A DNA stretch of 64,000 nucleotides, taken from the NCBI RefSeq assembly GCF_028389875.1, contig NC_084669.1, positions 32,774,731 through 32,838,730 of the forward strand, written 5' to 3'. Positions 1 through 12,800 of this stretch are shown piece by piece. The stretch is from Rhea pennata. Lineage: Eukaryota > Chordata > Aves > Rheiformes > Rheidae. Within the stretch, counting starts at the first letter, position 1; each line of letters begins with the position of its first letter. The translations under genes and the position numbers were made by a program. The notes under the pieces were generated by a model. That model had not been told where the DNA came from. It saw only the letters and a list, made by a program, of their open reading frames with translations, and searched no databases.

Positions 1-1515
1 ATAATTATCTAAGTATCCCATTTCTTCTGTTCTAGGTCTGTTTTTCAGGGACTATAAAACTCAAAGGATGCAGAATTTCATTCTACATGGCAAAACTGTA
101 TATCCACCTACCTCTACCAGCCTATCAATGTTTATAACCCATGCTTCAAACAAATGAAACACAGATAATCAGATTGTACCTCCTCTGTGCCCTTCCAGAA
201 AATATCTGAATGTACTGGCCAGCTTGAATGAAGCCTGCTTGACAGAAAAAGAGAAAGCTCTCAGATAAAAATTGTACGACTAGAATTTTTGAAAGGCAGT
301 GGCTAGGTAGAGGCAAGGCCAGAATTAATGCTCCACTGACACTGCAGACAAGCAGATGAATTTGGTCACTGTATGCTGTTTGCTGGCATCTAGCTCACCT
401 CACGGCTACCTGTAGCTCCCAAAGTCTCGCCAGCTGTCAGAGGTCAGACAGAGGCTGGGAACAAAGGATAGACATGTCAGAAAATCAAGTGTCATTATTT
501 CCCCAGTTCATGTTTCTTTCAAGTCTTCCAGCTCCAGTATTGTCTACACACTCTGAGTAGCTCACTATTGCCACAGCAACTCTTAAGAGTTGAACTACTT
601 TCTTTTCCTAGCTGTAAAGTAACTATGACCAGAGATGATCATAGGAAGGAACAGAAATTATTTAAACTTGGCAAATTCACATAATCCCAAATATTCAACA
701 ACTCCTCACTGTCAAATAGCTTCCAAATTGTGGGGATTAACACTGAGTTACTGTCAAGTTGCAGCACCTATGGCAACCTATTCTTAAAAAGGAATCCCTT
801 AAAATCCAAGAAGCAAAACCAAGAACTGAAACAGTATGTCCTAGGTCTTGTTTACCAAATGCAGTCAAGACTAGTATGGTCACAGTGTTGAACCAACTGG
901 TCAAGACTAGGAGTCCTTATACATGCTGACTGCAATGGCAAGATAAAATTCCACAGCAGCCCAGTGTCTTCCCTCACTAATAGGGGAGGTTACATCAGGA
1001 AACTATCACAGATCACTAGTCATATTTCCAAACACATCAAGCTTCCTAATAATAGATTCCATTTCCATTGCAAAGTGTGCTATATATTGCCCAATCATTA
1101 ACATTAAATTCTATCTGTGTTTTTTCAGACGGGTTAAGTAACATCAGTTTCATATTTAAAGTACTGAGACTGTAAAGTTGGTAAGAAGTGAGAAATATTA
1201 AAAGATATTCATCTGAATGCATATTATGTACAGTGAACCACTGCCATTTAAGATGTGTAACACACATGGCAGTACTTTCATATGCACACAGTGAACACTG
1301 ATTTCAGCTGCCATACAGCATATACCACTGGCACAAATCCACACCAGATATTCAGGATACCAGTTTGAAACTGGAGATATACATATAAATTAAATGCCCT
1401 ACTTAAGATATTTTTCCACATACATGGAGTAAGCAATTCAGGAAAAAAAAAACAAAACAAAACAAAAAAACCCCACACAATAGTTACCCTTGGTTGGCAA
1501 ACGGAGGAAAAAAAT
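1..1515. other. Intergenic flank downstream of SLC16A9
   Basis: No open frame here has coding character or paired splice sites. The sequence is AT-rich and unique-looking, and I recognise no repeat family. It lies beyond the best candidate polyadenylation signal of SLC16A9. Confidence 0.5.
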
Positions 1516-1519
1516 AGAG

Positions 1520-3277
1520 TCAAACTAACTGCATCTTTATTGTTGTCAAGCTTTAATACAAACTAAAAGAAGCAAATCCCAGAAAGCCAGTAGAAGCTGT
1601 CTGAAGCCAAGCTAGATTTTCCTGCCTTGGATCAGAACAACAACATTATTTGCACATAGGTCTGCCCCATTAAGAGGTTTGCAAAAACACAGCAACTCTG
1701 TGCATAGCCTTTAACAATAAAAGTTGCTCAGTTAAATGCCTGTTTTTAATCTTACGGAGTATTTATGACGTGGAATCACAGCGGACTTTTGAGGAACATA
1801 GCAATGCTGAGACCTACTTACGCATTTGTAATCAACCATACAGTATCTAACTCCAAAAGGTCAAAGGACTTCCATCTCACACAAGACTTCCCAACATGCT
1901 CCAGTAACCTTTAAAGCAAGAGCAAAAAGTCAAAGTGCTCAGGACACGCAACAGGTAGATGAAAGATTTCTGTGACTACTATGCAAGAGCAACCAGACAA
2001 CTCTGTGGTGCAGGAGCAACTGCAGGAACAGCAAGCATTGCTCAGGATATCGGGAAGACTCCTGCCTCACAGGGAGTTCCCATCAGTCTCTCCAATCCTG
2101 GGCCTCGGATTAAACAAAAGAAAAAACCCAGCACACACACACAGCTGTACTCTAGCTAGAGAGTATCTGGGCAGTGAGTTTCAGGGGCTTTCTCTTTATT
2201 TGCCTGCTTGGTGTTTGAGCACTGGAACTCTTTCCATTCAGCTTCACCCTGTGCCTCTTCAGTTATCCTTTCACTCCTCACCACTTCCTTGCTTGCTTTG
2301 CTAATGTCTCTCCTATCTATGCTCACTCCAAAAAAAGACAGAACTGAGATGACATTGCTATCATATTATTCCTTTTTTTGACCAAATCTACCTTGTTGAT
2401 ATCTCTACTATTAAGCGCAAGTTCTTTCCAACAAATCCAACCTAATAAACTGGAACTGTGCAACAACCGAGGCCCCCCACCACTGTCAGCCTGTGAGTGA
2501 CTTGCAAATGCTTGAGAACACCCATCTGTGGGGTTCTCTGAACATCTGTAATGGGAGATTACGAACTTGCATAACCAAGTAAGCATTTCTTTACACGGTT
2601 TCAACAACTGTATTTATTCCTTGGTTTAAAAGATTTTGGTTCAACAGTTATATAAACAGACTTCTCAAAATGTGTACTTAAAAACTCAGTTTCAGTGGTA
2701 GTAAGAATCTTCACTTTCATGATGAAGTTCACATCAGCTATCTACCACAAGATTGGTTTTGTTCCCCCTCTTCTTCCCCCCTACATTGGCACTTAATTTT
2801 AAATTGTAGAAACTTAAAAAAAAAAAAAAAAGTATGATATTACAAGCACCTCACTACAGTATTACATTCTAATAAGGCAAATTTATGTTTTGTAAAGTCT
2901 GATTGTGCAACTTAGAGACCTATAAAAGGTGACAGTAATGCCATCCTCCTCCTATAAGGATCAGGCCTTTATTTCTGTTTCAAAGTCTTTGTCCCTCTCC
3001 CCTCCTTAAAAAAAGTACAGCCGATAATACAGCAGAATATACCCATTACAGGGTAAAAAGAAATTACAGTAGACAAAGGCTGAAAACACAGTGCATAGTA
3101 GACAAAATAAGACTGTTCTTTAAAAAAAAAAAAAAAAAAAGAAGAAGAATGGAACATCAAGCAACAATGGAATTTTTCTAGTGGAAGAGTATTTTTGGAC
3201 TTCATAAATAAGTGGCAAATTACTAAAATATTTTGTTATATAATATAAAAAAGCATAAAGTGTTTTCCAGTTGTCAT
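1520..3277 (-). other. SLC16A9: Probable 3' UTR of SLC16A9
   Basis: AT-rich sequence immediately downstream of the SLC16A9 stop codon, with several AATAAA hexamers and no coding exon. A-runs at about 2818-2832 and 3121-3140 read as T-runs in the transcript sense. The distal end is inferred from the AATAAA at 1536-1541. Confidence 0.45.
1536..1541 (-). promoter_or_regulatory. SLC16A9: Candidate distal poly(A) signal of SLC16A9
   Basis: Minus-strand AATAAA, followed about 20 bases downstream by a T-rich element typical of cleavage sites. Using it would give a 3' UTR of about 1.75 kb from the stop codon at 3278. A nearer AATAAA at 2968-2973 and another at 2195-2200 are alternatives. Sequence alone cannot say which is used. 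Confidence 0.4.
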
Positions 3278-3456
3278 CTAAGCGCTAGATGCAACTTTGT
3301 AGGAGTAAGTGTTTGGAGGCAGCTTTGAGCTCTGATTGGTACAGGCATTCCAGCAGGGTAACGCTGCCAACAGCAAAAGAGATCCACCAAGTAAAACACA
3401 AAAGCCACTGAAATAGAATGCAGTGTCATATTCCTGCGTCCAGTCGTAAAACCAAC
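3278..3456 (-). CDS. SLC16A9: SLC16A9 coding exon 6 (last), residues 450-507
   Basis: The acceptor CCTTCAG precedes 3456. The exon completes the glycine codon split across the intron, then encodes [17 protein letters not shown] and a hydrophobic final helix with a long Leu/Ala run. The short polar C-terminal tail ends SYKVASSA before TAG at 3278-3280. This is the family's last transmembrane segment plus the cytosolic tail. The tail (about 25 residues) diverges more than the helix, as expected between bird and mammal. Confidence 0.96.
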
Positions 3457-3776
3457 CTGAAGGGCGAAAATAAAAGAGAAGAGCATCAATGAAGAGTTAA
3501 ATGCAACACAGCACTGTAAGGTAGAGAAACACCATGAAAATAAAAGCCAAATCTAAAATGCACTTTGTACATCTAGACATGAAAGAACATCTAGACATGT
3601 TTTCATCAAAGAAGAAAACAGAACACAGTCAGCTTGCCCAGCTCCAGAAATGTAATCTTTTCTAAGATTTTGATTTCATCTTTCCACTGTTAGTAGGACC
3701 AACTAGAACTACTTGCACGCAAATTAATTGTCCGGTCAAGCTCTTTGGAATTTTATAGTATCTAACTTGACCTTAC

Positions 3777-4685
3777 CTACAATCGGTGGTCCGAGGCTAT
3801 TTCCAAGTCCAGCAAAGAACATCAATATCCCATAGGCATGTGTCAGTTTCTCAATTCCTACAGTCTTTGTTGTTACATATGGAAAAATTGACCAGTTTCC
3901 AGTCAGAAAACCCAAAATCCCAGAAAGCATCGCTAATGTAAGGTAACTTTTGGCAAATGGAATTGCAAACAAGGCCATGCCAGTCATTATTAAGGTAGAT
4001 ACATACAGATATAAAGTATTAATCCATTTAAAATCTGCCAGTATTCCTAAGATAAGTTTGCCAACAGCAGTCATAATGCCTATAATGGAAATAAGGGGCA
4101 CATGATAGTCATCTTCACTGATGTTTGCACTTCTTGCTACATCTTCCATGAGCAGTGAAGGAGGAAATCCACCAATGTCAAAGAGCAAGATGGCAACAAA
4201 GAGAGCTGAAAACACTTTGTTCTTAAAAAGAACCACCGTTTCCTCCCAATAGTTCAGATAGAGCTGCCACTTCCTTTTGGCAAGTTGCTTGCAGAAGTTT
4301 GTCTGTTCTACAACCTTCTTTTTGTAAGTGTCTTTCTCATTTACATTTATTGAGGTTAACACATTCTTATTTAAAATGCTATCCTGTTTGTAATCAGGCA
4401 CATTGTTCACACATTTTTCATCAATGGAGCCCTTTTCAAGGATGCTTATATTTTCTTCAACAGTGTTTTCTTTTTCATGGTAAACAAAATATTGATCTGG
4501 GACTTTGTCTATGCAAGTTTTTTCTGATGAAGGAGAATCAGATGACTCCAATGGTCTCATCAGACTGCCACATGCTAATATATTTAAAGACAGTGCACCA
4601 ACTATTAGCAGACAGCCATCCAGTCCATACAGATCAATAAGCTCTCTTTGCAATGCTGCATATATAAAGAGTCCAACACTTGAGC
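3777..4685 (-). CDS. SLC16A9: SLC16A9 coding exon 5, residues 147-448
   Basis: This 909-nt exon has acceptor TTTTGTAG before 4685 and donor G|GTAAGG after 3777. It carries the end of the first helical half, a large polar cytosolic loop at about residues 189-302, then helices 7-11. The helix after the loop begins [20 protein letters not shown]. It is followed by LLMEDVARS and by the conserved [16 protein letters not shown] stretch. At the place where proton-coupled MCT1 has its Asp/Arg pair in helix 8, this protein appears to have uncharged residues. That fits the distinct substrate range reported for MCT9, but it is my alignment by eye. Confidence 0.97.
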
Positions 4686-5783
4686 CTACAAAAGGAAAAT
4701 ATGATCAGTTTAATCAGAAGAGCTGAGAACCTCATTCACCAATAATAATCTTTAACATTTCCAGCTCGTAGCTGAAGAGAGCATAGGCCCATTATAATCA
4801 GATTTCAACTCATGAATACAGAGCAATTTGTCTTCAAACTGACTTGAAAAAACACTTTAATGCAAAATGATTTACTGAAGACTGTCCCTAGGTTTTATTA
4901 AAACCATTTATTTTCTTGAGTGGTAAATAAAGGGAAAAACAACTATAAAATTTAGACTTGCTTTGTCTTCCATGTACTAAAACTAACCAAAGCTCAATAC
5001 TATCAGCCCTTAAGGAAGACTACCTGCAATCCCAGTAAAAGTCACTGAAAACGAGTCCAAGGAACACTTCAGCATAAATCCCCCTTTATTCTACTAGGAT
5101 GGATCAGGCACCAAGATCCTGAAGCACTGACTGCACTGACCAGAACTCACTTCACTAACAACCACTTCCGAAAAGAGATCAGAGGAGAGACACCATACAA
5201 CGCAGAAAGCCAGGCAGGACACAGTTTGCTTCCTTAACTATTCCCACTTTGTCCATTAAGTTAGCAATTCCTCTCTGCATAAAAGATAGCTCACAACCTA
5301 AGTTTTTAGACTTCAGTCTCCTTTTAGATAGGAAAAAAAATCTAAGCCCAAAATTCAACTATTTCTTAAAAAGCACAACTAATGCGGGATTATGACAATC
5401 CACATTTATACCACCCAGTATTTCTGGTCTCTCACCTCTGACCTTGTCTGAATTAGAAGAAGGAAAATACTGCTCTGTGGCAGATTTCCCCTGGTATTAT
5501 ACAGACCTACACAAAGCCCAAAGCTACTGATGAATCTCCTTTCATTTGATACATTTCCTTTTCCTGTCTATACAGATAACCTACATCATACATCTGAAAA
5601 TGCAGTTACTATTTTATCTGAAGCCTGCTGGTATGCTATGTTCATTGCTACTGACATTTTGACCTTAGACGTACTTTGAGAAGTAACTGAGAAAAATATA
5701 GACCTGATTTTTATTGTCAAGGTAATGATAGTTGCATTGTTCGGAGGTCAAAAGTTAAAGAGATTGAAAATTAAAAGCCATAC

Positions 5784-5879
5784 CTGTTGAAATCAGGCCA
5801 AGTGCAAGGCCTCTGCGTTTGTCAAAATACTGACAAGTGATGGTAACTGTTGCGGTATACAAAAGGCCACATCCAAGCC
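5784..5879 (-). CDS. SLC16A9: SLC16A9 coding exon 4, residues 115-145
   Basis: A 96-nt exon with acceptor TTTTTTAAG before 5879 and donor CAACAG|GTATGG after 5784. It encodes [18 protein letters not shown] followed by [13 protein letters not shown]. This contains the second MCT family signature (aromatic-Phe, basic pair, LA-G), which lies at the loop between helices 4 and 5. Both ends interrupt codons after the first base, matching its neighbours. Confidence 0.97.
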
Positions 5880-6736
5880 CTTAAAAAAGAAGTTTGGAAT
5901 AAAATGTGCATCATACTCTGGGAAATGAATGCCCTCATTTATTCCCCAGGTAAGACAGTGTTGTCCGCCTCCTGCACTGTCCCACCTCCCTCTCCCTAAC
6001 CATTCCCAGTCTCAAAACGCATGTGGAGCTGGCTCAGGTTTGAGGAGGTCACTAACTCAGGCTCTGTGCTATGTGGAAGCAGTTACACAGCTTTCCGTCC
6101 AAGGACTGGCCCTGGAAAAAAGTACAGCTGCACCCACATGGCACTGTGCCCGAGCTAACACGCACTGCTGGGTCCTTGCTGGCCAGCGAGGTGTCCAGAT
6201 TCCTGACACAGTTAATTGCGGTCCTTAAACCATCAGCCAACTGCAGAACTGAGAGGCAGATCATCACCTACTTGGAAAACAGCATTTTCATGTCTTTAGC
6301 ATAGCTTTTTAAGTTCAATCCAGTTATGTAAAGAACAATATTTCTCCTTAATGATCTCCAATTTATCAAATTAGAATAATCACATGACAAAATTCCTTGA
6401 GAGATTTTATTCCTTTAAGATTAGCATGTCACAGATACAGAAGACCTGCTTGATTCCCCCTTACGTAAAATCTCAGTTCTTCCATCTTAAAGAACCATCA
6501 GTGTCAACAGAGGACAAACTGTTTTCAAACACTGACAAACATAAGCATAGCCTTTATCTTTCACTATACTGTAAAAGTCTGCCTGTGCTCCCCAACTAGA
6601 AGTTACATATTCCTTGACAATTCAAGTGCCAGTGTCTACAACTGCATCAGTGAAACAGTTTCCTTTTCCAGATTCATAAACCAAGACTCAAAACAATAAA
6701 GAATAAGTCTCTGTATGAAGAGGAGGTGCTTCTTAC

Positions 6737-6880
6737 CAACAACGATCCCATATGAAAGATACAGAAAGTATATATTAGGTGCAAAACTACTCATCATGAG
6801 GCCCCCAGCCACCATAAAGCCACTGAAGATTGCAACTGGTCGCGCTCCAAAAGATGATACACATATACTGCAGACTGGAC
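6737..6880 (-). CDS. SLC16A9: SLC16A9 coding exon 3, residues 67-113
   Basis: A 144-nt exon with acceptor TTTTTGTCTAG before 6880 and donor GTTG|GTAAGA after 6737. The translation runs [20 protein letters not shown], then [20 protein letters not shown] and LSYGIVV. This covers helices 2 and 3 and the start of helix 4. The FGARP loop between helices 2 and 3 matches the short conserved interhelical loop of the superfamily. Confidence 0.97.
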
Positions 6881-9800
6881 CTAGACAAAAACCATGGAAA
6901 ATATTACTTGCAAACAGCAGCACCAGGAGTTTTTTAAATTCTCAGTCTTTGGAAATATTCTTTACAATAATTTTTTTTCAAAATACAATTATGTAAAAAT
7001 AACAATTCAGGATATTCATTTTTACATGATTCTTAAGAACAGTAAGTTATAAAAACAAAGAAGATCAGGCTTTCAAAAATTTCGCTCAAGGAGGCACAGA
7101 CATCAAGAACACTAAATTGTATTAGAGATGAAAGGGAGAGAGAAGAAAAAAAAAACCTTTAAACAGAGGATAGTATGTATATACTAGACTATAAAATTGT
7201 TATTATAAACCTCAGGATTTACACTGAGTTTCTGAAAAGGTAGCAAAAAGGGTAGATCACCATCCAAATTCTAACCAGATACTTCTTGGTAAGCAGAACC
7301 CTAAAACTGTGTTGAAGAAAAGGCAACATCTGTAGTATTCTTGATATAAGGTGAGATTTATAAAATTGAAATGGAAAATATTAACTTCAGCTCATAATCA
7401 CAGTCACAATGCCACCTGGTGCTTACACAGAGAAAGTATCTGCTGACATAACAGGTAAAGACAAAGGATCTTCCCCGATTCTGCAGAAAATTAAATACCT
7501 GTCTGTCAGTATTTTACTAAATAAGTGTTTTACTATCTATCTTGGTGTTTATAGTAAGACTACAGAAAATTAAAGGTATTTCTTGAAAACATCTAGAGTA
7601 AGGTTTATGATATTTGGAAGATGTTTCTCCCTGTCCCTACCCCCAATATTTCTTGGTTGGTTAGTTTTTCATATAAGAGCAAGTTGCTGGTAATATTCCT
7701 AATCTACCTCTACTCAATTGACTCTTCTTTTGCAGGAGTTGTAGAACAAGCACTTATTTTCAGTTGTGGAATCTGGAATATGCCTTTTAATCTGAAGCAG
7801 TGTGCAAGTTTAGTGTTCTGCATAAATAAGTAACTAGCAAAGGACTTGGTTTGCAAAGAAAAAAATCTCTTATCTGAAGAGATTTTCAGATAAGAAAATC
7901 ATAACAGTTCATAAATAGATTTACATATTAGCCCTGAGATCCTAAACTTGCCAACTATCAGCTTAGAATTTTGATACGATGAAAGACATTATTTAAAAGC
8001 AGAAAGAAACTTCACATTTGGACCTCACACACTCTGATACAAAGGCCCTCCATGGTCAACATGATTTGCAAGAGCAGTAACATAGGAGTTTGCCATTTGT
8101 TATCGGTCTTCCCTGGCTCACACATAACTAAGATTCCCAGCAGACGGGAGGTGAACCAAGAGGGGTAATATAAGGTGAACAACACTTGGAATTGATGATG
8201 GTGCTTGCCCAGGTTTGCAGACAGGAGCAAGCAGCTGGGAATGTAGGCAAGGTTTTCGTGTGGTTACCAGCCACGGGACAAGCAGTTCCGGCAGGCAAGA
8301 GCACAGATTTGTTTGCAGGAGAATCAATCCTCAAATACAAGACAGGTCAGAACCTTTGACCCACACAAGAGCTATCTGTTTAAGGAAATTAAAGAAGAGT
8401 TTGAATTAGGGCTTTTCCAAGTAAGAAGTAAGAGCTAAAGAAGAAGCAAGAACATTTGCTGGAGAAGTTGGGTTTATTTGGATTTTGGAAAATATGAGAA
8501 AGGGAGAGGCAACCCCTTGCTGCTTCTCAAGAATCAGCACACTGTGGGGATGAAAGCTGGCCAGAACTGTGGAGTAACTTGCTGAGAATGAAAGCTGAAA
8601 GTGTTAGACTGTTGTTGATTCTTAGAATTAATTACTAGAACTGGCAAATTAATATGCTAAGTTTCTTAAAACCACAAGATTTAAAGAGTAAACAAAGGAT
8701 TGAATCCGTATTACATAAAAAAAATCTTCCTACTCTTAAAAAAAAAATCTTAGGTAGTGATAACAATTGAACTGGGGACAGGAAATGGCTCTATTTTTAT
8801 TTTTTATTTCTTGCCTACTACCCTCCAAAAACAGGGTCCTTTCCACCTGCTCTCTACATTTTGGCACTTTCGTCTTTCAGAAGATCTCCACCCTGCTAGA
8901 GATTGTACTGATTACTACCAAAGGATCTGAAGTATGGCAGAACCCTCTGGTCCCAAAGCAGAACAAAGGTGACACAGAGCTGAGGAACTTGTCTTCATAC
9001 TCTTGACAGCAATGCTGTCCTCTGGAACACCATCAAAAGCATGGACGGTACAAAGAGATCTTTTTGCTTGTCTTCAAGGAAAATAATTTGCACGAAACTA
9101 AAGAACCTGCTCCAATAAGCTCAGTATTAATGTGTCATCTCACACAGCAAGAGATTTGGCAGCGTGGCAACGGCCCTATTTGTAAGAAGAAACACCAAAA
9201 TAACTATTACTATAGTTATTACAAGTCTAAGGGATTAGAGGAAAAGCAGCTGTGTCTTTTCCTACACTCAAGGCTCTATTTTCACATTTCCTTCATTGTA
9301 CCATTAGATAAAAGAAGTCACAAAAGAGAATATTGTAATACATAGCAACTTTGCCCTTTTTCCTGTTCCTTGCCTTTCCTCTCTACTTCCCAAAGAGCTC
9401 GCATTTTTTTCCTAATAGATACAGTACCGTTGATTATTGCCATGGTATTTTTACAGGAGTTTACTGTACACAAACATGTTATTCTCTACAAGTAATTCAA
9501 GTACAATGGGTTCAGGGCAGTTAAATCTGGTCAAACATCCAACTTTCCCAAGTGAGACAGACTTGCTCTGTGAATTCCTGCCCTGTGGAGTTTGTTCAAA
9601 ATGGACTCTTACTTTCTCAAACAAAATGGGTCTTCAGGCAGCATGACAATTTTTTAGTTGACGTATTTCAGAAAAATCCTTCCACTGATACACTTCTCAC
9701 TGCAGTTTTGACCAAGACAAAATAAAATTCCAGCAGCCTTCCTCAATAGGAAGCATAGAAAGTGGCTTTTAAGACAGCATTTTCTTCAGTTTGCTAAACA

Positions 9801-12800
9801 GTTCCAAGCATTAGCATTGGTATTAGCATAATATTTGAAGATATTTATAAATATTTACCTCTGATACAAAAAATCCCTAGGGCTTTTTTCCTTCCAAATC
9901 ATGTATTGTAAAACTAGAACAAAATCTGTCAGAAGGCTGTCAACCCAGTTTATCTGAATGGCAGCTAACTCTAGGAAGAAAACTGTATTCTCAAAGAATT
10001 AAAAGTCAGCACAAGAACACCAGTGTTCTTCTGCACATGATTGCTTAAGGGTCAGCAGCCAGATAACACAAGTGTCAGGCTCTGCAGGTCAAGAGGCTCC
10101 TCAGACCAGACAAAAAGAAGCAACAGAAAGGACAGGCTCTGACAGTAGATGCTGATGCAGCAATCACAAACAGGAACTCCTGGGAGGATTCATTTGTACA
10201 TAGATATTTTCCTGAAGATTTTTTTCAAGAAATAAAAGACTTTACCCTCAGTGAGATCTGGATGTTATAGTCAGTCCTTTGTGAGATGTGAAAACAGTCA
10301 TTTGCTCCCACACAAGAATTTTATAACTACCACAATATTCTGACCTCTGTAGACACATTCCTTGTGAAGATGATACTTCAGTCTGCAATTTCACTATGAA
10401 GTTATTTTTCTTTTACAGATATCAAGAACCAACATTCTCTTGCTCCATCTTCTCACATGGAGAGAGAACTCTGTTCAAACTAATATTCTCTTCCTCTACT
10501 TTCTCATTTCTAGGGTCCTCCCTCCTTCAGCTCATACACACACAAGGCCATTTACTAAACAAACAATACTGGAAAACTGAGTTCTTTTTCTTATCACATG
10601 CATTAATCTGACCCATCCTCCTTGGTATCTGTCCGAGCCTGCTGAAACTGTAGAGTCGATGCAATATTAATTGTCTATATGCAAAATCCACTAGACATAA
10701 CAAAAGAAAATTTTTGTATATGGAAAGCATTACTAAAACTAGTTAGTAATAAAGAAACTCTCCAAGTCTTTGCACTTTGGGCAAGAACATTAGATTATAA
10801 AACTTTTACACTAGAGAGCAATCCAGTTCTGACTGACTGAAAAGACTGCTCCTTTCTGAAAAGGATACTGAATGAACTGAAATCCTGTTTGGAGGAACCT
10901 CCTCTTTGGGAGGACCCCCCTCCTTCCTTCCCACCCCATCCCCCCCCAAAAAAACCCAGCTTTTGTATAGCTTCCATAGATTACTGTGGGAGCTATATAC
11001 ATGTAACACTTTTGTCCAAAAAAATCTGTAAACGTTGGAAAGGTCTTTTACAGAGTTGTAAAAATACTGCTTGAAAACACAGAACTATGCTTTTTAGACA
11101 TTTGATACTAAATGCCTCAGACCAGTGAAAACACGATGTTAGTTTATCAAGATATGCCTTTCAAGAAAAAAAAAAATCTTCCCTGTGTTCTTTCTCCATT
11201 AATAAAGGGGAATGGGAGACATTGCTGGTGTATCCTGCAAGGCCAAATACCATGAAACCAACTTTTACTATAAACAGCTGTGGTGCGAATTAGAGACGCC
11301 AAAGTCTTTGTCTGTTTTGATTTTAACTAGTATAACACACATTTAATTTAATTTTGAGCTTCAAATGGATGTAAAATTAAGAACACTTGGTGTAGAAGAA
11401 ACACAGGACTTTCAAGAACAGAATAAATATTCTCCTCTGGCCTGGTAAAACAACTAGGCTAAACATGCTAAGCCCTTTTAATTTCCTCCTATACTACAGA
11501 CTCTCAGTTCCGCTACATCATCCTGAGAGCCATCTGCCTTATCCATTATACCCCGAAGGGTATGAACCAGAATGACACCTAGTATCGTAGAGGAAGTCTC
11601 AACACTGCTCTGTACAAGGACATTGATGCTTTTCTTTCTGTTTTCAGCCACTTTGTTTTTCAATACACCATAAGGTCATATCATAGTGAGTTATAACGAG
11701 CATCATCCTGCACAGCAACAATCCACCGGACCCTGGCCCAATCCCTTTTCCAGGCGATGAGCTCTCCTGCTTGTGGCAGGACACCAGCCTTAGCAACACT
11801 GCCTGCGTTACAAGTGAGAGGACAAAAATGGAACACAGCCTGCTAGGAAATTCATCTCAATAAACACGGTGCTGTACTGGGTTTCCATGTCTCGAATCTA
11901 AGTTTAGCTCTCACACAAGTCAGAAGTAAACACTGTAGAAAGGATACCAATTCAGCAAATGTAAAAGGACCTACCAGCATCAGCCACTTTTTAAAGCGTT
12001 TAAGCTTAAAGAGTTAAGACTACAGTTACGGAGGGAAGTGGAGAAGATGCACAGTAACCTTTTTTCTGAGCCATATGGCATACATAAAAAGACATATTTG
12101 TCTTTCTGGTGTAATTACAGTACTGATCTAGCAAAGTCACTGGACTTGCCTCCCACAGTAGCAAAATACCTACTGTTGTTTTTCAGCTGTCTGTCAGTGA
12201 GAAAAATCTCTGCAGGAAAAAGAGGTTCTACTATTACTTGCCATACATAGATGCAAACCACCATAACTGCCTTTGTTTCTCCAGTCTGGCATCCACAGCA
12301 TCAGAAAGGTGCTGTTAACTTGTAGAGGGCTCACAGAAGAGCCTTAAAGGTAAATAAAGGAGTGGAGGACTCTTGGATCAAGAGGAAAGAGACTCCGTCA
12401 AGTTGCAGACATAAAAGAAAATTTAGAAGTAATTTGATTGCAGTCTCTAGACATACATAACGCTTTTCTTCCAGAATGCTTCAAAATATACCACTTAAAG
12501 ATAATATTGCCATCAGCTGAAAATTAAAACTGAACAACTTCAATCATATGATTACATACTTTTAAGGAGGAAATTAACTCCCAAGAAAAGTTGTAAGGGA
12601 TGGAAAATACAACAAATGCCTTAAAACAGGAATTACAAAATTTTCTCCATGCAATTTAGATCACTTTAAAAGTACCAATACTTGAAAAGTACATGTCTTT
12701 GGACAACTATATCAGAGATTGAAAATCAAAACAAAGGAGGAGAAGGGAAGGAACAACTAGTAGAAGAGTCAAGTTAGGAACAGTAAGAGGCAGGGGGATC

